64,000 bases of DNA from Cupriavidus sp. 2SB (GTDB taxonomy: Bacteria; Pseudomonadota; Gammaproteobacteria; Burkholderiales; Burkholderiaceae): assembly GCF_005503625.1 (NCBI RefSeq), contig NZ_SCMX01000027.1:19634-83633 (forward strand), read 5' to 3'. Positions 1 through 9,786 of this stretch are shown here, piece by piece. The notes beneath the pieces are model-generated. The model did not search any database and was not told the origin of the DNA. It saw nothing but the letters and a program-made list of their open reading frames with translations. Numbering within the stretch: position 1 is the stretch's first letter; every line of letters begins with the position of its first letter. A program made the position numbers and the translations under genes.

Positions 1-755
1 GGCCGGCGCGAACTGCTGCGCAGCGCCCAGCAATATGACCTGATCACGCTGGAGCCGCCGCCCCCGTCGGCGGCAGGCGTGGTGAATCTCTACTCGACCG
101 ATTTCTATCGACTTGCGGCCGCGCGGCTGCAACCGGGCGGGCTGGTAGCGCAGTGGCTGCCGTTGCCGACGCAGAACAACGAAGACACGCGCATGCTGGT
201 GCGCAGTTTTCTGGACGTGTTTCCCCACGCCATGCTCTGGACCACCGAGCTGCACGAAATGATGCTGGTGGGTTCGATGTCGCCGATCACGCTGGATGTG
301 GCACAGATTCGCGCGCGCTTTGCGCAGCCGCAGGTGGCGGCGGCGTTGCAGGCCGTGGGCATACGCTCGCCCGAGGCGCTACTGGCAACCTGGGTGACGG
401 ATCGTGCCGGACTGGACTGGTACGCGGCCGATGCCCCCGCCGTGACCGACGACCGTCCCCGCATCGAGTACGCGGGCTGGGTGCGGCGGGATGCGTTCCC
501 CGAAACGTTATCGGCACTGCTGGCGTTGCAGAGCGAGCCGCCGCTGGCCGGTGCCGATGACAACCTCTGGCGCACGCTGCGGCACGAGCGCGAAGTGCTG
601 CACACCTTCTACCGCGCTGGGCTCGATGCCTATCGTGGCGACCGCGAAGCGTGGGCCAGCCATATCACGCAGGCCGTGCGGGCCGATCCCGACAACCCTT
701 ACTACGCGTGGTTCGTGGGCGGCAGATCCGCACGGGCAGAGCCGGGGAGGAAGCC

Positions 756-759
<4 letters not shown>
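1..759 (+). CDS. spermidine-synthase-like protein, 3' part only
   Basis: The reading frame is open from the first base and ends in TGA at 757-759, so the N-terminus lies outside the window. The visible 252 codons begin in the methyltransferase fold: DLITLEPPPPS resembles the aminopropyltransferase motif in which an acidic residue is followed by a proline-rich turn. Next come RLQPGGLVAQWLP and a C-terminal helical tail that looks TPR-like (QAVRADPDNPYYAWF). Family proteins of this kind are often large fusions with an N-terminal membrane domain and need not make spermidine. The stop overlaps the start of the MoxR gene (ATGA), so the two are probably co-transcribed. Confidence 0.7.
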
Positions 760-1730
<971 letters not shown>

Positions 1731-1740
1731 AGGCAGGGAG

Positions 1741-2778
1741 ATGCCGATGCGCTTGCCTTTCCGTGCCATCGCCCGCGCCGCGCCCGCCGCCAGGCATGGC
1801 GAGGTCTCGCAGGTATCCCAGCCCGCAGCCGGTGTCAGCGTGGACGTGGCTGCGCTTGCGGCGCTGGAAGCTGCGGCGCGAGACTTCCATTTTCAGTCGC
1901 GCCAGCCCGGCCACAGCGTGCTGGCCGGGCGTCACGCGTCCAAGGTGCGGGGACGTGGCCTGAGCTTCGAGGAATTGCGCCTCTACCTGCCCGGTGACGA
2001 TATCCGCAGCATGGACTGGCGCGTGACCGCGCGCACCGGCCAGCCGCATGTGCGTGTCTACACCGAGGAGAAGGATCGCCCGGTGCTGTTGGTGGTGGAC
2101 CAGCGCATCAACATGTTCTTTGGCAGCCGGCGGGCGATGAAATCTGTCAGCGCAGCCGAAGCAGCGGCGCTTGCCGCGTGGCGCGTGCTGGCCGAGGGCG
2201 ACCGCGTGGGCGGCATCGTGTTCGGCGACGAGGGGGCCGAGGTATTCGTGCCGCGCCGCAGCCGCGATGCCGTTCAGCAATTGCTGGGCGGCATCGCGCG
2301 CTTTAACCAGTTGTTGCGCGCCGATGCCCGGGCAGGGCGCTCGGCAGCGCAACTCAATGCGGCGCTGGAACGCGCCGTCAGCATGGCGCGCCACGACTGG
2401 CTGATCATCGTCATCAGCGATTTCGACGGCCACGATGCCCGCACGCGTGACCTGATGCTGCAAATGGCCGCGCACAACGACTTGCTGACCATCCTGATTC
2501 ACGATCCGTTCCTGAGCGAGTTGCCGGCCTCGGGCCAACTGGTGGTCAGCGACGGAGAATTGCAGGTGGAACTGGGCTTCGGCCATGCCGCTACGCGACG
2601 CAGCATTGCGGGATTCGTCGATGAACATGCCAGGGCGCTGCTCGACTGGCACCACGCCATCGGCGTGCCGCTGTTGCCGCTCTCGGCTGCCGAGGAGACC
2701 GCGCTGCAACTGCGGCGTCTGCTGGGCCGCCCGCTGCAGCAGGCGCCAGCACGGCAACGCATGGGAGTGGCGCGATGA
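1741..2778 (+). CDS. DUF58 domain protein (bat operon)
   Basis: A 345-residue soluble protein of the DUF58 family. The hallmark block LSFEELRLYLPGDDIRSMDW followed by RVTARTG and RVYTEEKDRP lies around residues 75-115, and a VWA-like fold follows (LLVVDQ, then IIVISDFDG). DUF58 proteins are regularly encoded between MoxR and VWA genes and are thought to bridge the ATPase and its membrane partners; the exact role is not established. The start at 1741 sits directly after AGGCAGGGAG. The stop overlaps the next start by four bases. Confidence 0.9.
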   Translation: MPMRLPFRAIARAAPAARHGEVSQVSQPAAGVSVDVAALAALEAAARDFHFQSRQPGHSVLAGRHASKVRGRGLSFEELRLYLPGDDIRSMDWRVTARTGQPHVRVYTEEKDRPVLLVVDQRINMFFGSRRAMKSVSAAEAAALAAWRVLAEGDRVGGIVFGDEGAEVFVPRRSRDAVQQLLGGIARFNQLLRADARAGRSAAQLNAALERAVSMARHDWLIIVISDFDGHDARTRDLMLQMAAHNDLLTILIHDPFLSELPASGQLVVSDGELQVELGFGHAATRRSIAGFVDEHARALLDWHHAIGVPLLPLSAAEETALQLRRLLGRPLQQAPARQRMGVAR

Positions 2779-3299
2779 GTCTCACGCACAGCACGGCGGA
2801 TGGCGCGGAAGTGCCGACCCTTGCGACGTTGGCCGATGTGGTCACGCCGCCGCCGCCATCGTGGATGCCGCAGACCATCGGTTGGCCGATTGTGGGTGTC
2901 TTGCTGCTGTTGCTGCTGTTGCTGCTGGCGTGGATGGCTTGGCGGGCGTGGCGACGCTATCGCGCCAATCGCTATCGCCGCGAGGCACTGGCCGAGCTGG
3001 GCACGCTCGATCCCGCCATGCAGGCCGCTACGTTGCGGCACATGGCGGCATTGCTCAAGCGCACGGCATTGGCCGCGTGGCCCCGCACGGAGGTGGCCAG
3101 TTTGATCGGAACGAGTTGGGTGGCATTCCTGCAGGCGCACGCCGGATCGGCGAAGGACGCGGTGCCAGTGCTTTCGGCGTTGGTCCACGACGCGGAGTAT
3201 CGCGATGACACCGTGCTCGCGCAGTGGCCCGTCGCCCAAGTGCAGGCCGTGGCTGGCGCGTGCCGACGCTGGATTGCGGAACACCATGTACCAGTTTGA
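2775..3299 (+). CDS. DUF4381 domain protein, single-pass membrane
   Basis: A 174-residue protein with a short N-terminal segment, one very hydrophobic helix at about residues 36-55 that includes eight consecutive leucines, and a basic cytoplasmic tail (WRRYRANRYRREAL). DUF4381 members are small membrane proteins of MoxR-VWA operons, presumed to sit with the VWA proteins in the inner membrane. The start overlaps the DUF58 stop (ATGA) and the end overlaps the next gene by 14 bases, so translation is coupled. The leucine run is encoded by a perfect 9-base tandem repeat, annotated separately. Confidence 0.85.
   Translation: MSLTHSTADGAEVPTLATLADVVTPPPPSWMPQTIGWPIVGVLLLLLLLLLAWMAWRAWRRYRANRYRREALAELGTLDPAMQAATLRHMAALLKRTALAAWPRTEVASLIGTSWVAFLQAHAGSAKDAVPVLSALVHDAEYRDDTVLAQWPVAQVQAVAGACRRWIAEHHVPV
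2901..2927 (+). repeat. three perfect 9-bp tandem repeats inside the DUF4381 gene
   Basis: The unit TTGCTGCTG is repeated three times without error and encodes Leu-Leu-Leu per unit in the transmembrane helix. Gain or loss of a unit would keep the frame and change helix length by three residues. Confidence 0.9.
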
Positions 3300-4284
3300 C
3301 TATCCGTGGGCATTTGTCCTGCTGCCGCTGCCATGGCTGCTGTGGTGGTGGCTGCCGCCGTATCGCGAGGAAAGCCCGTCGGTGCGCCTGCCGTTCTTTG
3401 GCGAGGTGGCGCGTGCCGCCGGCCTGACCCCCGCCAGTGGCGCGGTGGTGCCGCGTCGCAACCGGCTGCAATGGGTGCTGGCGCCGATGGCGTGGGTGCT
3501 GGTCATTACCGCATTGGCCCGGCCGCAGTTTCTGGAGGCGCCCATCGAGAAGGTGCAGCCGGCGCGCGATTTGCTGATCGCGCTGGATCTCTCGCAATCC
3601 ATGGATACGAAGGATTTTCGTGATCCGTCCGGAGCGCTGATTCCGCGCGTGGCGGCGGTGCGGCAAGTGGTGAGCGGATTCGTGAGCAGGCGGCCCGGTG
3701 ACCGCATCGGCCTGATCGTGTTTGGTGACGCGCCATATCCCTTGGCGCCGTTCACGATGGACCACCGGCTGGTGCAGACGCTGATCGGTGATCTGCTGCC
3801 GGGCATGGCGGGACCAAGCACCGCACTGGGCGACGCCATCGGGCTGGGCATCAAGATGTTCGAGCACAGCGACGCCCCTGAAAAAGTGCTGATCGTGCTG
3901 ACCGATGGCAACGACACCGCCAGCCGCATGCCGCCGGAGCGCGCCGGGGATATCGCGAAAGCACGCAAGGTGGTGGTGCATACCATCGGCATTGGCGACC
4001 CCAATGCGACTGGCGAGGAAAAGGTCGATCTCGGCGTGTTGCAGCGCGTGGCCGCGCAGACGGGCGGGCGGTATTTCTTCGGTGCCGATCAGGCGGCGCT
4101 GGAGACCATCTATGCAACGCTCGATCAAATCACGCCGCATCGGCAGAAAACGCTGTCATGGCGCCCGCGACGCGAACTGTTCATGTGGCCGCTGGGCGGC
4201 GCGCTGGCGCTGGTGCTGCTCTATCAGGCGCTGATGTTCGGATACTCGATGTGGGCATCGCGCCCGCGTCGCGCGCTGGAATGA
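3286..4284 (+). CDS. VWA-domain membrane protein, BatA-like
   Basis: A 332-residue protein with an N-terminal pair of hydrophobic segments (from YPWAFVLLPLPWLLWWW, and LAPMAWVLVITALA), a von Willebrand A domain with a complete MIDAS motif (DLSQSMD near residue 104, later LTDGND), and a C-terminal membrane helix (WPLGGALALVLLYQALM). This is the BatA layout, with a periplasmic VWA domain anchored at both ends. BatA-type proteins are linked to envelope stress and aerotolerance in other bacteria. The ATG at 3286 lies inside the previous gene and gives the expected N-terminal anchor; the stop overlaps the next start. Confidence 0.9.
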   Translation: MYQFDYPWAFVLLPLPWLLWWWLPPYREESPSVRLPFFGEVARAAGLTPASGAVVPRRNRLQWVLAPMAWVLVITALARPQFLEAPIEKVQPARDLLIALDLSQSMDTKDFRDPSGALIPRVAAVRQVVSGFVSRRPGDRIGLIVFGDAPYPLAPFTMDHRLVQTLIGDLLPGMAGPSTALGDAIGLGIKMFEHSDAPEKVLIVLTDGNDTASRMPPERAGDIAKARKVVVHTIGIGDPNATGEEKVDLGVLQRVAAQTGGRYFFGADQAALETIYATLDQITPHRQKTLSWRPRRELFMWPLGGALALVLLYQALMFGYSMWASRPRRALE

Positions 4285-5942
4285 TGCCAGCCATGCTCGA
4301 TACGCTCTCGCACTTTCATTTCCTGCGTCCCTGGTGGCTGCTGGTGTGCGTACCCGCCGTGCTGCTGGTGTGGACGGTGCAACGTCGTGGCGATGTGCGC
4401 AGGCGCTGGCGCAAGACCATCGCGCCGCACCTGCTCGATGCCCTGATGATCGGCGAGCGTCACCGGGTGACATGGCGGCCCGTGCATCTCGTTGCGCTAC
4501 TGCTCGTGCTTGGCGCGGTGGCGTTGGCGGGCCCGAGCTGGAAGCAGGAAAGGCCGCCGTTCCTTGATGATCGCGCGCCGCTGGCGATTGCCGTGGACCT
4601 GTCGCGCAGCATGGATGCCGAGGACGTAACGCCTACGCGGCTGGAGCGCACCAAACTCAAGATCAAGGCGCTGCTCAAGCGCCGTGACGGTGGCCGTACG
4701 TCGCTCTATGCATACGCGGGTTCGACGCATCTGGTGCTTCCGCTGACGGACGATGCCCAACTGCTGCAGACCTTTGTGGATGCCTTGCAGACCCGCATCA
4801 TGCCAGTGCCGGGACGAGACATGGCTCAGGCGCTGCGCACCATCGACGCCGATCTGGCGCGCGAACCCGTGCCTGGGACCATCCTCTTCATCACCGATCA
4901 GGTGGACCCTGCCGCTGCGTCAGCCTTCCGTGCGCAGGCCGGCAGCGGTCGCAGCCAGCCGGTGTTGCTGGCCATCGGCACGGAGCAGGGCGGCCCGCTG
5001 CGCAATGTCGGGGGAGGCGAGGGGAGTGTTGTCGAACAGGATGGCGCGCCGATGTTCGCACGGCTGGACGTGGCGGCGTTCAAGCGCTTCGGCGATGACA
5101 GCGGGATACCCGTGGCCACGTTTACACCGGGCAGCGACGATGACGTGGCCTGGGTACAGCGCCATGTGGTGGCGCATCTGGAGCGTGTGCAGGCTGGCGA
5201 CCGTACGCGCTGGGCCGATGAGGGCTGGTGGCTGATGCTGCCGATCACGCTGCTGGCGATGCTCTGGTTCCGCAAAGGCTGGACTGTCCGCTGGATCACC
5301 GGGTTGCTTCTCGCCGTTGTACTGGCTGCGCCGCAGCAGGGCCTCCACGCGCAAGAGGCTGCCGAAGCCAGGCGCCAGTGGCATTTCGCAGACCTGTGGC
5401 TCACGCACGATCAGCAAGGCCGCCTGGCCTTCGAGCGAGGCGATTTCGCGCACGCTGCGAAGCTGTTCGACGATGCCATGTGGCGTGGCATCGCCCAGTA
5501 CCGCGCCGGCCAATACGCTGAGGCGGTGCAGAGCTTTGCACGGGTCGATTCTCCGCAAGCCCTATACAACCAGGGCAATGCGCTCGCACGGCTGGGTCAG
5601 TACGCACAGGCGGCGGCGCGTTATCGACAGGCGCTCAAACGCCAGCCCCAGTGGCCGGCTGCCACAGCCAATCTGGCGCTGATGGAGACGCTGCTGAATC
5701 AGCAGAAACCAAAGGACAAGCCCGATCCCGACGATCAGGAGGAACCCCCCGACATCCCGCCGGATGCGGTCAAGCTCGATGCCGAGAAGCCTCCGCCGCA
5801 GCACGGTGGAAAGTCCATGCGCATTGGCCCGGCGCAGGACGCCGAAATGTGGATGCGCGCCATCCAGGTCACGCCGACTGATCTGCTGCAACGCAAGTTC
5901 GCCTTGCAACGCGGGCAGCCCGCCCCTGAGCCGAAACCGTGA
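4281..5942 (+). CDS. VWA and TPR membrane protein, BatB/BatC-type fusion
   Basis: A 553-residue protein. It begins with an N-terminal anchor (RPWWLLVCVPAVLLVW) and a second hydrophobic helix, followed by a VWA domain with MIDAS motif DLSRSMD near residue 109. A mid-protein membrane pair follows (WWLMLPITLLAMLWF and WITGLLLAVVLAA), then TPR units at about residues 395-475 (YNQGNALARLGQYAQAAARY). The tail is acidic and proline-rich. In many genomes BatB (VWA) and BatC (TPR) are separate genes; here they are one polypeptide. The start is taken at the ATGATG overlapping the preceding stop. Confidence 0.88.
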   Translation: MMPAMLDTLSHFHFLRPWWLLVCVPAVLLVWTVQRRGDVRRRWRKTIAPHLLDALMIGERHRVTWRPVHLVALLLVLGAVALAGPSWKQERPPFLDDRAPLAIAVDLSRSMDAEDVTPTRLERTKLKIKALLKRRDGGRTSLYAYAGSTHLVLPLTDDAQLLQTFVDALQTRIMPVPGRDMAQALRTIDADLAREPVPGTILFITDQVDPAAASAFRAQAGSGRSQPVLLAIGTEQGGPLRNVGGGEGSVVEQDGAPMFARLDVAAFKRFGDDSGIPVATFTPGSDDDVAWVQRHVVAHLERVQAGDRTRWADEGWWLMLPITLLAMLWFRKGWTVRWITGLLLAVVLAAPQQGLHAQEAAEARRQWHFADLWLTHDQQGRLAFERGDFAHAAKLFDDAMWRGIAQYRAGQYAEAVQSFARVDSPQALYNQGNALARLGQYAQAAARYRQALKRQPQWPAATANLALMETLLNQQKPKDKPDPDDQEEPPDIPPDAVKLDAEKPPPQHGGKSMRIGPAQDAEMWMRAIQVTPTDLLQRKFALQRGQPAPEPKP

Positions 5943-7327
5943 TGCAACGACATCTCGCCGCGCTGCTCCTGATCGTGATCGCATGCCTGCTGCCCATCGT
6001 GGCGCTTGCCGCTGCCGAACCCATCATCCGCGTCGAGGTCGGCGCGCAGCAACCCGTGCGCGTGGGCCAGCAGGTCAGCATCGATGTCACCATCCTCGCG
6101 CCCAACTTCTTCATGTCGGCGCCGGCCTTCCCGGTGTTGCAGGTGCCAGGCGCGGTGGTCACGATGCCCGACGAGCGCGCGCTGAACAGCACGGAAACCA
6201 TCAACGGTGTGGCCTATGCGGGCATCCGCAAGTCCTACGCATTCACGGCCGAACAGGATGGCGATTTCGAGCTGCCAGCCACGACGGTGCAGTTCACCTA
6301 TGCGGACGACAACGGCGCACCGCGCGAAGGCAGCGTCAGCTTTCCGCCAACCCGCATACGCGCGGGCGCTGGCGGCACTGTGAACGCAGTCGGGCCGAAG
6401 CAGCCGCTGGTCCCGGTATCACGGCTGGTGGTGACGCAGGCACTGGACCACGCGCTCGACAAGGGCTCGGTGGCCCTGCGCAAGGGCGATGCGCTGGTGC
6501 GTACCGTCACGACCTTCGCGCCACAGACGCAGGCGATGCTGATCCAGCCGCCGCATGCGCCGGCGCCATCGGGTGTGCGCGTTTTTCAGGCCGATCCGCG
6601 CCTATCGGACAACGCCAGAACCACGGCGGGTCCGGGCGGTACGCGCGTGGACACCATCACCTATGTCTTCGAACGCACCGGCAGCTATGTGCTGCCACCC
6701 GTGACGGTCGATTGGCTGGACCCGGCCACGGGCCGCCCCGCGACTTCGCAAGCGGCGGCCATCAAGGTGGAGGTATCGTCGGGGCACGCGGACGGAGCGC
6801 TGGCGCCGGATGGCTCCGCTTTCGGGTGGCTGGGCGAAGGCGGCTCGTTCTGGCGAATCGTGATTGGATGCGTGTGTGTGCTGTTGGCCGCGATGGTGGC
6901 CATGCTGGCGTATCGGCATGGTCGTCCGATGCTGGCGCGATGGCGCCAGTGGCAGGCCGAACGTTCGCGCCGTCGCGCAGAAAGTGCCGAGTTTCGGCTG
7001 GCTTCGGTGCTAAGGGCCTGTGCGGCAAGCGATGCAGCAGCGGCCTATCTGGCACTCGGTGATTGGACCCGTGCGGCACATGGCATGCCGCTCGACGTCT
7101 GGGCAGCCTCGACGGGCGATGCCTCGCTCATGGAGACGGTGACAGCACTTCAGCGACACCTGTACGGCGCGAGGTCCGAATCAGATGTGTGGAATGGCAA
7201 GCCACTGGCGGAGGCGTTGCAGCGCCATGCCGCAACGCCGCAGACGCGTCGGCATCCGCCAGCCGCGTCCGCGTTGCCGCCGCTCAATCCAGCGGCGTCA
7301 ATCCATCAACCAATCAATCCGCCGTGA
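5942..7327 (+). CDS. BatD-family membrane protein
   Basis: A 461-residue protein with an N-terminal signal helix (LAALLLIVIACLLPIVALA), a long periplasmic region rich in beta strands, one transmembrane helix at about residues 300-325 (WRIVIGCVCVLLAAMVAML), and a basic cytoplasmic tail. This is the usual layout of BatD (oxygen-tolerance family). A GTG at 5939 is an equally coupled alternative start; ATG at 5942 is preferred. It closes the moxR-bat operon, and its last 14 bases overlap the convergent receptor gene on the minus strand. Confidence 0.85.
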   Translation: MQRHLAALLLIVIACLLPIVALAAAEPIIRVEVGAQQPVRVGQQVSIDVTILAPNFFMSAPAFPVLQVPGAVVTMPDERALNSTETINGVAYAGIRKSYAFTAEQDGDFELPATTVQFTYADDNGAPREGSVSFPPTRIRAGAGGTVNAVGPKQPLVPVSRLVVTQALDHALDKGSVALRKGDALVRTVTTFAPQTQAMLIQPPHAPAPSGVRVFQADPRLSDNARTTAGPGGTRVDTITYVFERTGSYVLPPVTVDWLDPATGRPATSQAAAIKVEVSSGHADGALAPDGSAFGWLGEGGSFWRIVIGCVCVLLAAMVAMLAYRHGRPMLARWRQWQAERSRRRAESAEFRLASVLRACAASDAAAAYLALGDWTRAAHGMPLDVWAASTGDASLMETVTALQRHLYGARSESDVWNGKPLAEALQRHAATPQTRRHPPAASALPPLNPAASIHQPINPP

Positions 7328-8270
7328 TGTTGCCGGTCTGGATCACCTTCTTCCAGCGCGCGAACTCCGACGCCTGGAACGCCGTGAACTGCTCCGGCGT
7401 GTTGGCCACCACTTCAAAGCCCAGTTCGAGCAGCTTGGGCTTGACCGCCGGATCGTTCAACGCAGCCACTGTGGCGCTGTGCAGCTTGGCCTTGATATCG
7501 GCGGGCAGGCCCTTGGGAGCGGCGATGGCTTGCCACGAGTAAACGGTCACGCCCTTGTAGCCGAGTTCTTCCATGGTGGGCACATCCGGCAGGATCGGGG
7601 AGCGCTTGCTGCTGGTGATGGCCAGCGCGCGCAACTTGCCGCCTTTCAGATGCGGCACGGCCGTGTTGATGTTCATGAAGGTGGCATCCACTTGGCCGCC
7701 GAGCAGGTCGTTCAGCGCCGGTGCGCCGCCCTTGTACGGCACATGGGTGCCGGTGGTATTGGTCTGCTGCCAGAACAGTTCGGCGGTCAGATGATCGCTG
7801 GTGCCATTGCCAGCCGAGGCGAAGGTCATCTTGCCCGGATTGGCCTTCTCGAAATTGATCACGTCCTGCAGGGACTTGTGTGGCGATGCCACGGGCACGG
7901 CCAGGACGTTGGGCGCTTGCACAGCCACGCTGATGTAATCGAAATCCTTGGTCGGATCGTAGCCAGCGGTCTTGGTCAGGTGCGGACCGATCACGAACGG
8001 GCCCAGCGACGAGACGAACAGCGTGTAACCGTCGGCCGGCGCGCGCTTGGCGGCGGCGGCACCGATCATGCCGGCTGCGCCGGGGCGGTTGTCCACCACG
8101 AAGCTGCCGCCGAACGTCTGCTGGAACTTCGCGCTCAGGATGCGCGCGACGTTGTCGGTGGAACCCCCCGGCGGGAACGGGACGATCATCGTGACCGGCT
8201 TCTCGGGCCATGCGGCGTGGGCGCCGGCCATTGTGGCGCCCAGCAGCAGCGATACCAGAAGTTTCTTCAT
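7314..8270 (-). CDS. Bug/TctC-family periplasmic solute receptor
   Basis: A 318-residue secreted receptor. It has a cleavable signal (MKKLLVSLLLGATMAGAHA) and then the family signature WPEKPVTMIVPFPPGGSTD, where the PFPPGG loop contributes to carboxylate binding. Bug receptors bind small carboxylated compounds and may feed tripartite tricarboxylate transporters, but no TctA/TctB genes are present here, as is usual for orphan Bug genes in Cupriavidus and Bordetella. It lies 26 bases downstream of the enolase-superfamily gene and is probably co-transcribed with it, so the ligand may be a sugar diacid such as galactarate. The start was chosen for the signal peptide; the frame extends upstream only with unrelated sequence. 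Confidence 0.92.
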   Translation of the reverse strand: MKKLLVSLLLGATMAGAHAAWPEKPVTMIVPFPPGGSTDNVARILSAKFQQTFGGSFVVDNRPGAAGMIGAAAAKRAPADGYTLFVSSLGPFVIGPHLTKTAGYDPTKDFDYISVAVQAPNVLAVPVASPHKSLQDVINFEKANPGKMTFASAGNGTSDHLTAELFWQQTNTTGTHVPYKGGAPALNDLLGGQVDATFMNINTAVPHLKGGKLRALAITSSKRSPILPDVPTMEELGYKGVTVYSWQAIAAPKGLPADIKAKLHSATVAALNDPAVKPKLLELGFEVVANTPEQFTAFQASEFARWKKVIQTGNITAD

Positions 8271-8296
8271 GGGTTGTCTCCTCTTGTGGTGTTGGC

Positions 8297-9433
8297 TTAT
8301 GCGTTGAACTCGGCCTGCTCGCGCGTCCAGGCGCGGGCCTGTTCGCTGACAGTCAGCCCCAGGCCGGGGCGGGTGGGCACCTTGATCCGGCCATTGCCGA
8401 TCTCGAGGCGCTCGTTGAACAGCGGTTCCAGCCAGTCGAAGTGCTCGACCCAAGGCTCGCGCGGATAGGCTGCGGCCAGATGGACGTGCAGTTCCATGGC
8501 GAAGTGGGGTGCGATCATCAGGCCCGCGTGGTCGGCCAGTGCGCAGACCTTCAGGAACGGCGTGATGCCGCCCACGCGCGGCGCGTCGGGCATGAGGTAG
8601 TCGGCGGCGCGATGGCGGATCAGGTCCCAGTGCTCGGCGGCGCTCGTCAGCATCTCGCCCGTGGCGATCGGCGTGTCGAACTGCTGGGCGAGGGCGGCAT
8701 GGCCTTCATGGTCGTAGGCGTCGAGCGGTTCCTCGATCCAGACGAGATTGAATGCTTCAAAGGTGCGGCACATGCGCTGCGCGGTGGGACGATCCCATTG
8801 CTGGTTGGCATCGACCATCAGCGGCACCGCATCGCCAAGCTTCTCGCGCACGGCGGACACGCGCTGGATATCGATCTTTCCATCGGGCTGGCCGACCTTG
8901 AGCTTGATACCGCCGATGCCACGCTCCACGGACGCCGCGGCGTTGACCAGCAATTGATCGAGCGGCGTGTGCAGGAAGCCGCCCGAGGTGTTGTAGCACC
9001 GCACGGAATCGCGGTGCGAACCCAGCAGCTTGGCCAGCGACAGGCCCGCGCGCTTGGCCTTGAGATCCCACAACGCCACGTCGAACGCGCCGATGGCCTG
9101 CGTGGAGAGTCCGCTACGGCCCACCGAGGCGCCAGCCCAGCACAGCTTGTCCCAGAGCTTGGCAATATCGCTCGGGTCTTCGCCAATCAGCGTCGGAGCA
9201 ATCTCGCGCGCATGCGCGAACTGGCCCGGGCCACCGGCACGCTTGGAATAGCTGAAGCCCAGCCCCTCATGGCCATTCGCCGTGCGGATCTCGGCGAAGA
9301 GAATGGCTACCTCGGTCATCGGCTTCTGACGGCCCGTCAGCACCTTGGCATCGCTGATCGGCGTGGCCAGCGGCAGGTAGCAGGACGACAGGCGAATGGA
9401 TGTGATGGCGTCGGCGGCGGGCAATGCGGTCAT
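8297..9433 (-). CDS. enolase-superfamily dehydratase, galactarate/talarate type
   Basis: A 378-residue mandelate racemase/muconate lactonizing family enzyme. It shows the KxK base motif (GIKLKVGQ), metal ligands in VDANQQWD, WIEEP and TGEML, and a catalytic histidine region (MIAPHFAMELHVHL). The N-terminal stretch LTGRQKPMTEVAILFAEI and GFSYSKRAGGPG resemble L-talarate/galactarate dehydratases. These remove water from an acid sugar to give a 2-keto-3-deoxy acid. The start at 9433 has an AGGAAG site upstream. It heads an operon with the Bug receptor and is divergent from a LacI regulator. The exact sugar acid cannot be decided from sequence alone. Confidence 0.85.
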   Translation of the reverse strand: MTALPAADAITSIRLSSCYLPLATPISDAKVLTGRQKPMTEVAILFAEIRTANGHEGLGFSYSKRAGGPGQFAHAREIAPTLIGEDPSDIAKLWDKLCWAGASVGRSGLSTQAIGAFDVALWDLKAKRAGLSLAKLLGSHRDSVRCYNTSGGFLHTPLDQLLVNAAASVERGIGGIKLKVGQPDGKIDIQRVSAVREKLGDAVPLMVDANQQWDRPTAQRMCRTFEAFNLVWIEEPLDAYDHEGHAALAQQFDTPIATGEMLTSAAEHWDLIRHRAADYLMPDAPRVGGITPFLKVCALADHAGLMIAPHFAMELHVHLAAAYPREPWVEHFDWLEPLFNERLEIGNGRIKVPTRPGLGLTVSEQARAWTREQAEFNA

Positions 9434-9489
9434 GGGATATCTGCTTCCTGTAATCAATCAGCGCGATGTCTGAGACTTCCGACATCGTA

Positions 9490-9503
9490 TGACATCGTTG
9501 TCA
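9490..9503. promoter_or_regulatory. candidate LacI-family operator 1
   Basis: TGACATCGTTGTCA is a 14-bp palindrome with one mismatched pair and the central CpG typical of LacI-family operators. It is 57 bases upstream of the dehydratase start on the minus strand. Confidence 0.55.
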
Positions 9504-9667
9504 AAAAAGGGCCGGAAATCGGCCAGTGTGCGTTGCTATACTGCGGCGCCGCCGTTTCGTGTGTGGCGACTCGGTGGCGTTTGGGTGCTGGTGCAGCGCA
9601 CAAAATACGGTAAATCTCTCGATCTGCCATTCAGATCCCATACCGGGAAGACAGCAGGTCCGGAGAA

Positions 9668-9681
9668 TGCTAACGTTGTCA
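9668..9681. promoter_or_regulatory. candidate LacI-family operator 2
   Basis: TGCTAACGTTGTCA has a central CpG, an AACGTT core and the same right half (CGTTGTCA) as the site at 9490-9503. It fits the general LacI-family pattern TGnTAnCGnTAnCA except at two positions. Confidence 0.5.
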
Positions 9682-9786
9682 TTTTCATCGGTCAATCGCT
9701 ATCGCGGCACTTGGCCTCATCGTTTACCCGCGACGCCCGGATTGGAAGTGGCGCGCAAACCGGGTCGGAAGACCCGCTGAACAGGC

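Larger units (their letters stand above)
9434..9786. promoter_or_regulatory. 353-bp divergent control region between the dehydratase and lacI genes
   Basis: No gene is supported here. The region holds two 14-bp LacI-type operators sharing the same right half (9490-9503 and 9668-9681). It also holds an inverted pair CGATGTC (9464-9470) and GACATCG (9481-9487), with a further GACATCG at 9491-9497. The clustering near 9464-9503, some 30-70 bases upstream of the dehydratase start, suggests that this is where repression of the catabolic operon is exerted. The second site is about 105 bases upstream of the regulator and could serve autoregulation or looping. Confidence 0.6.
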
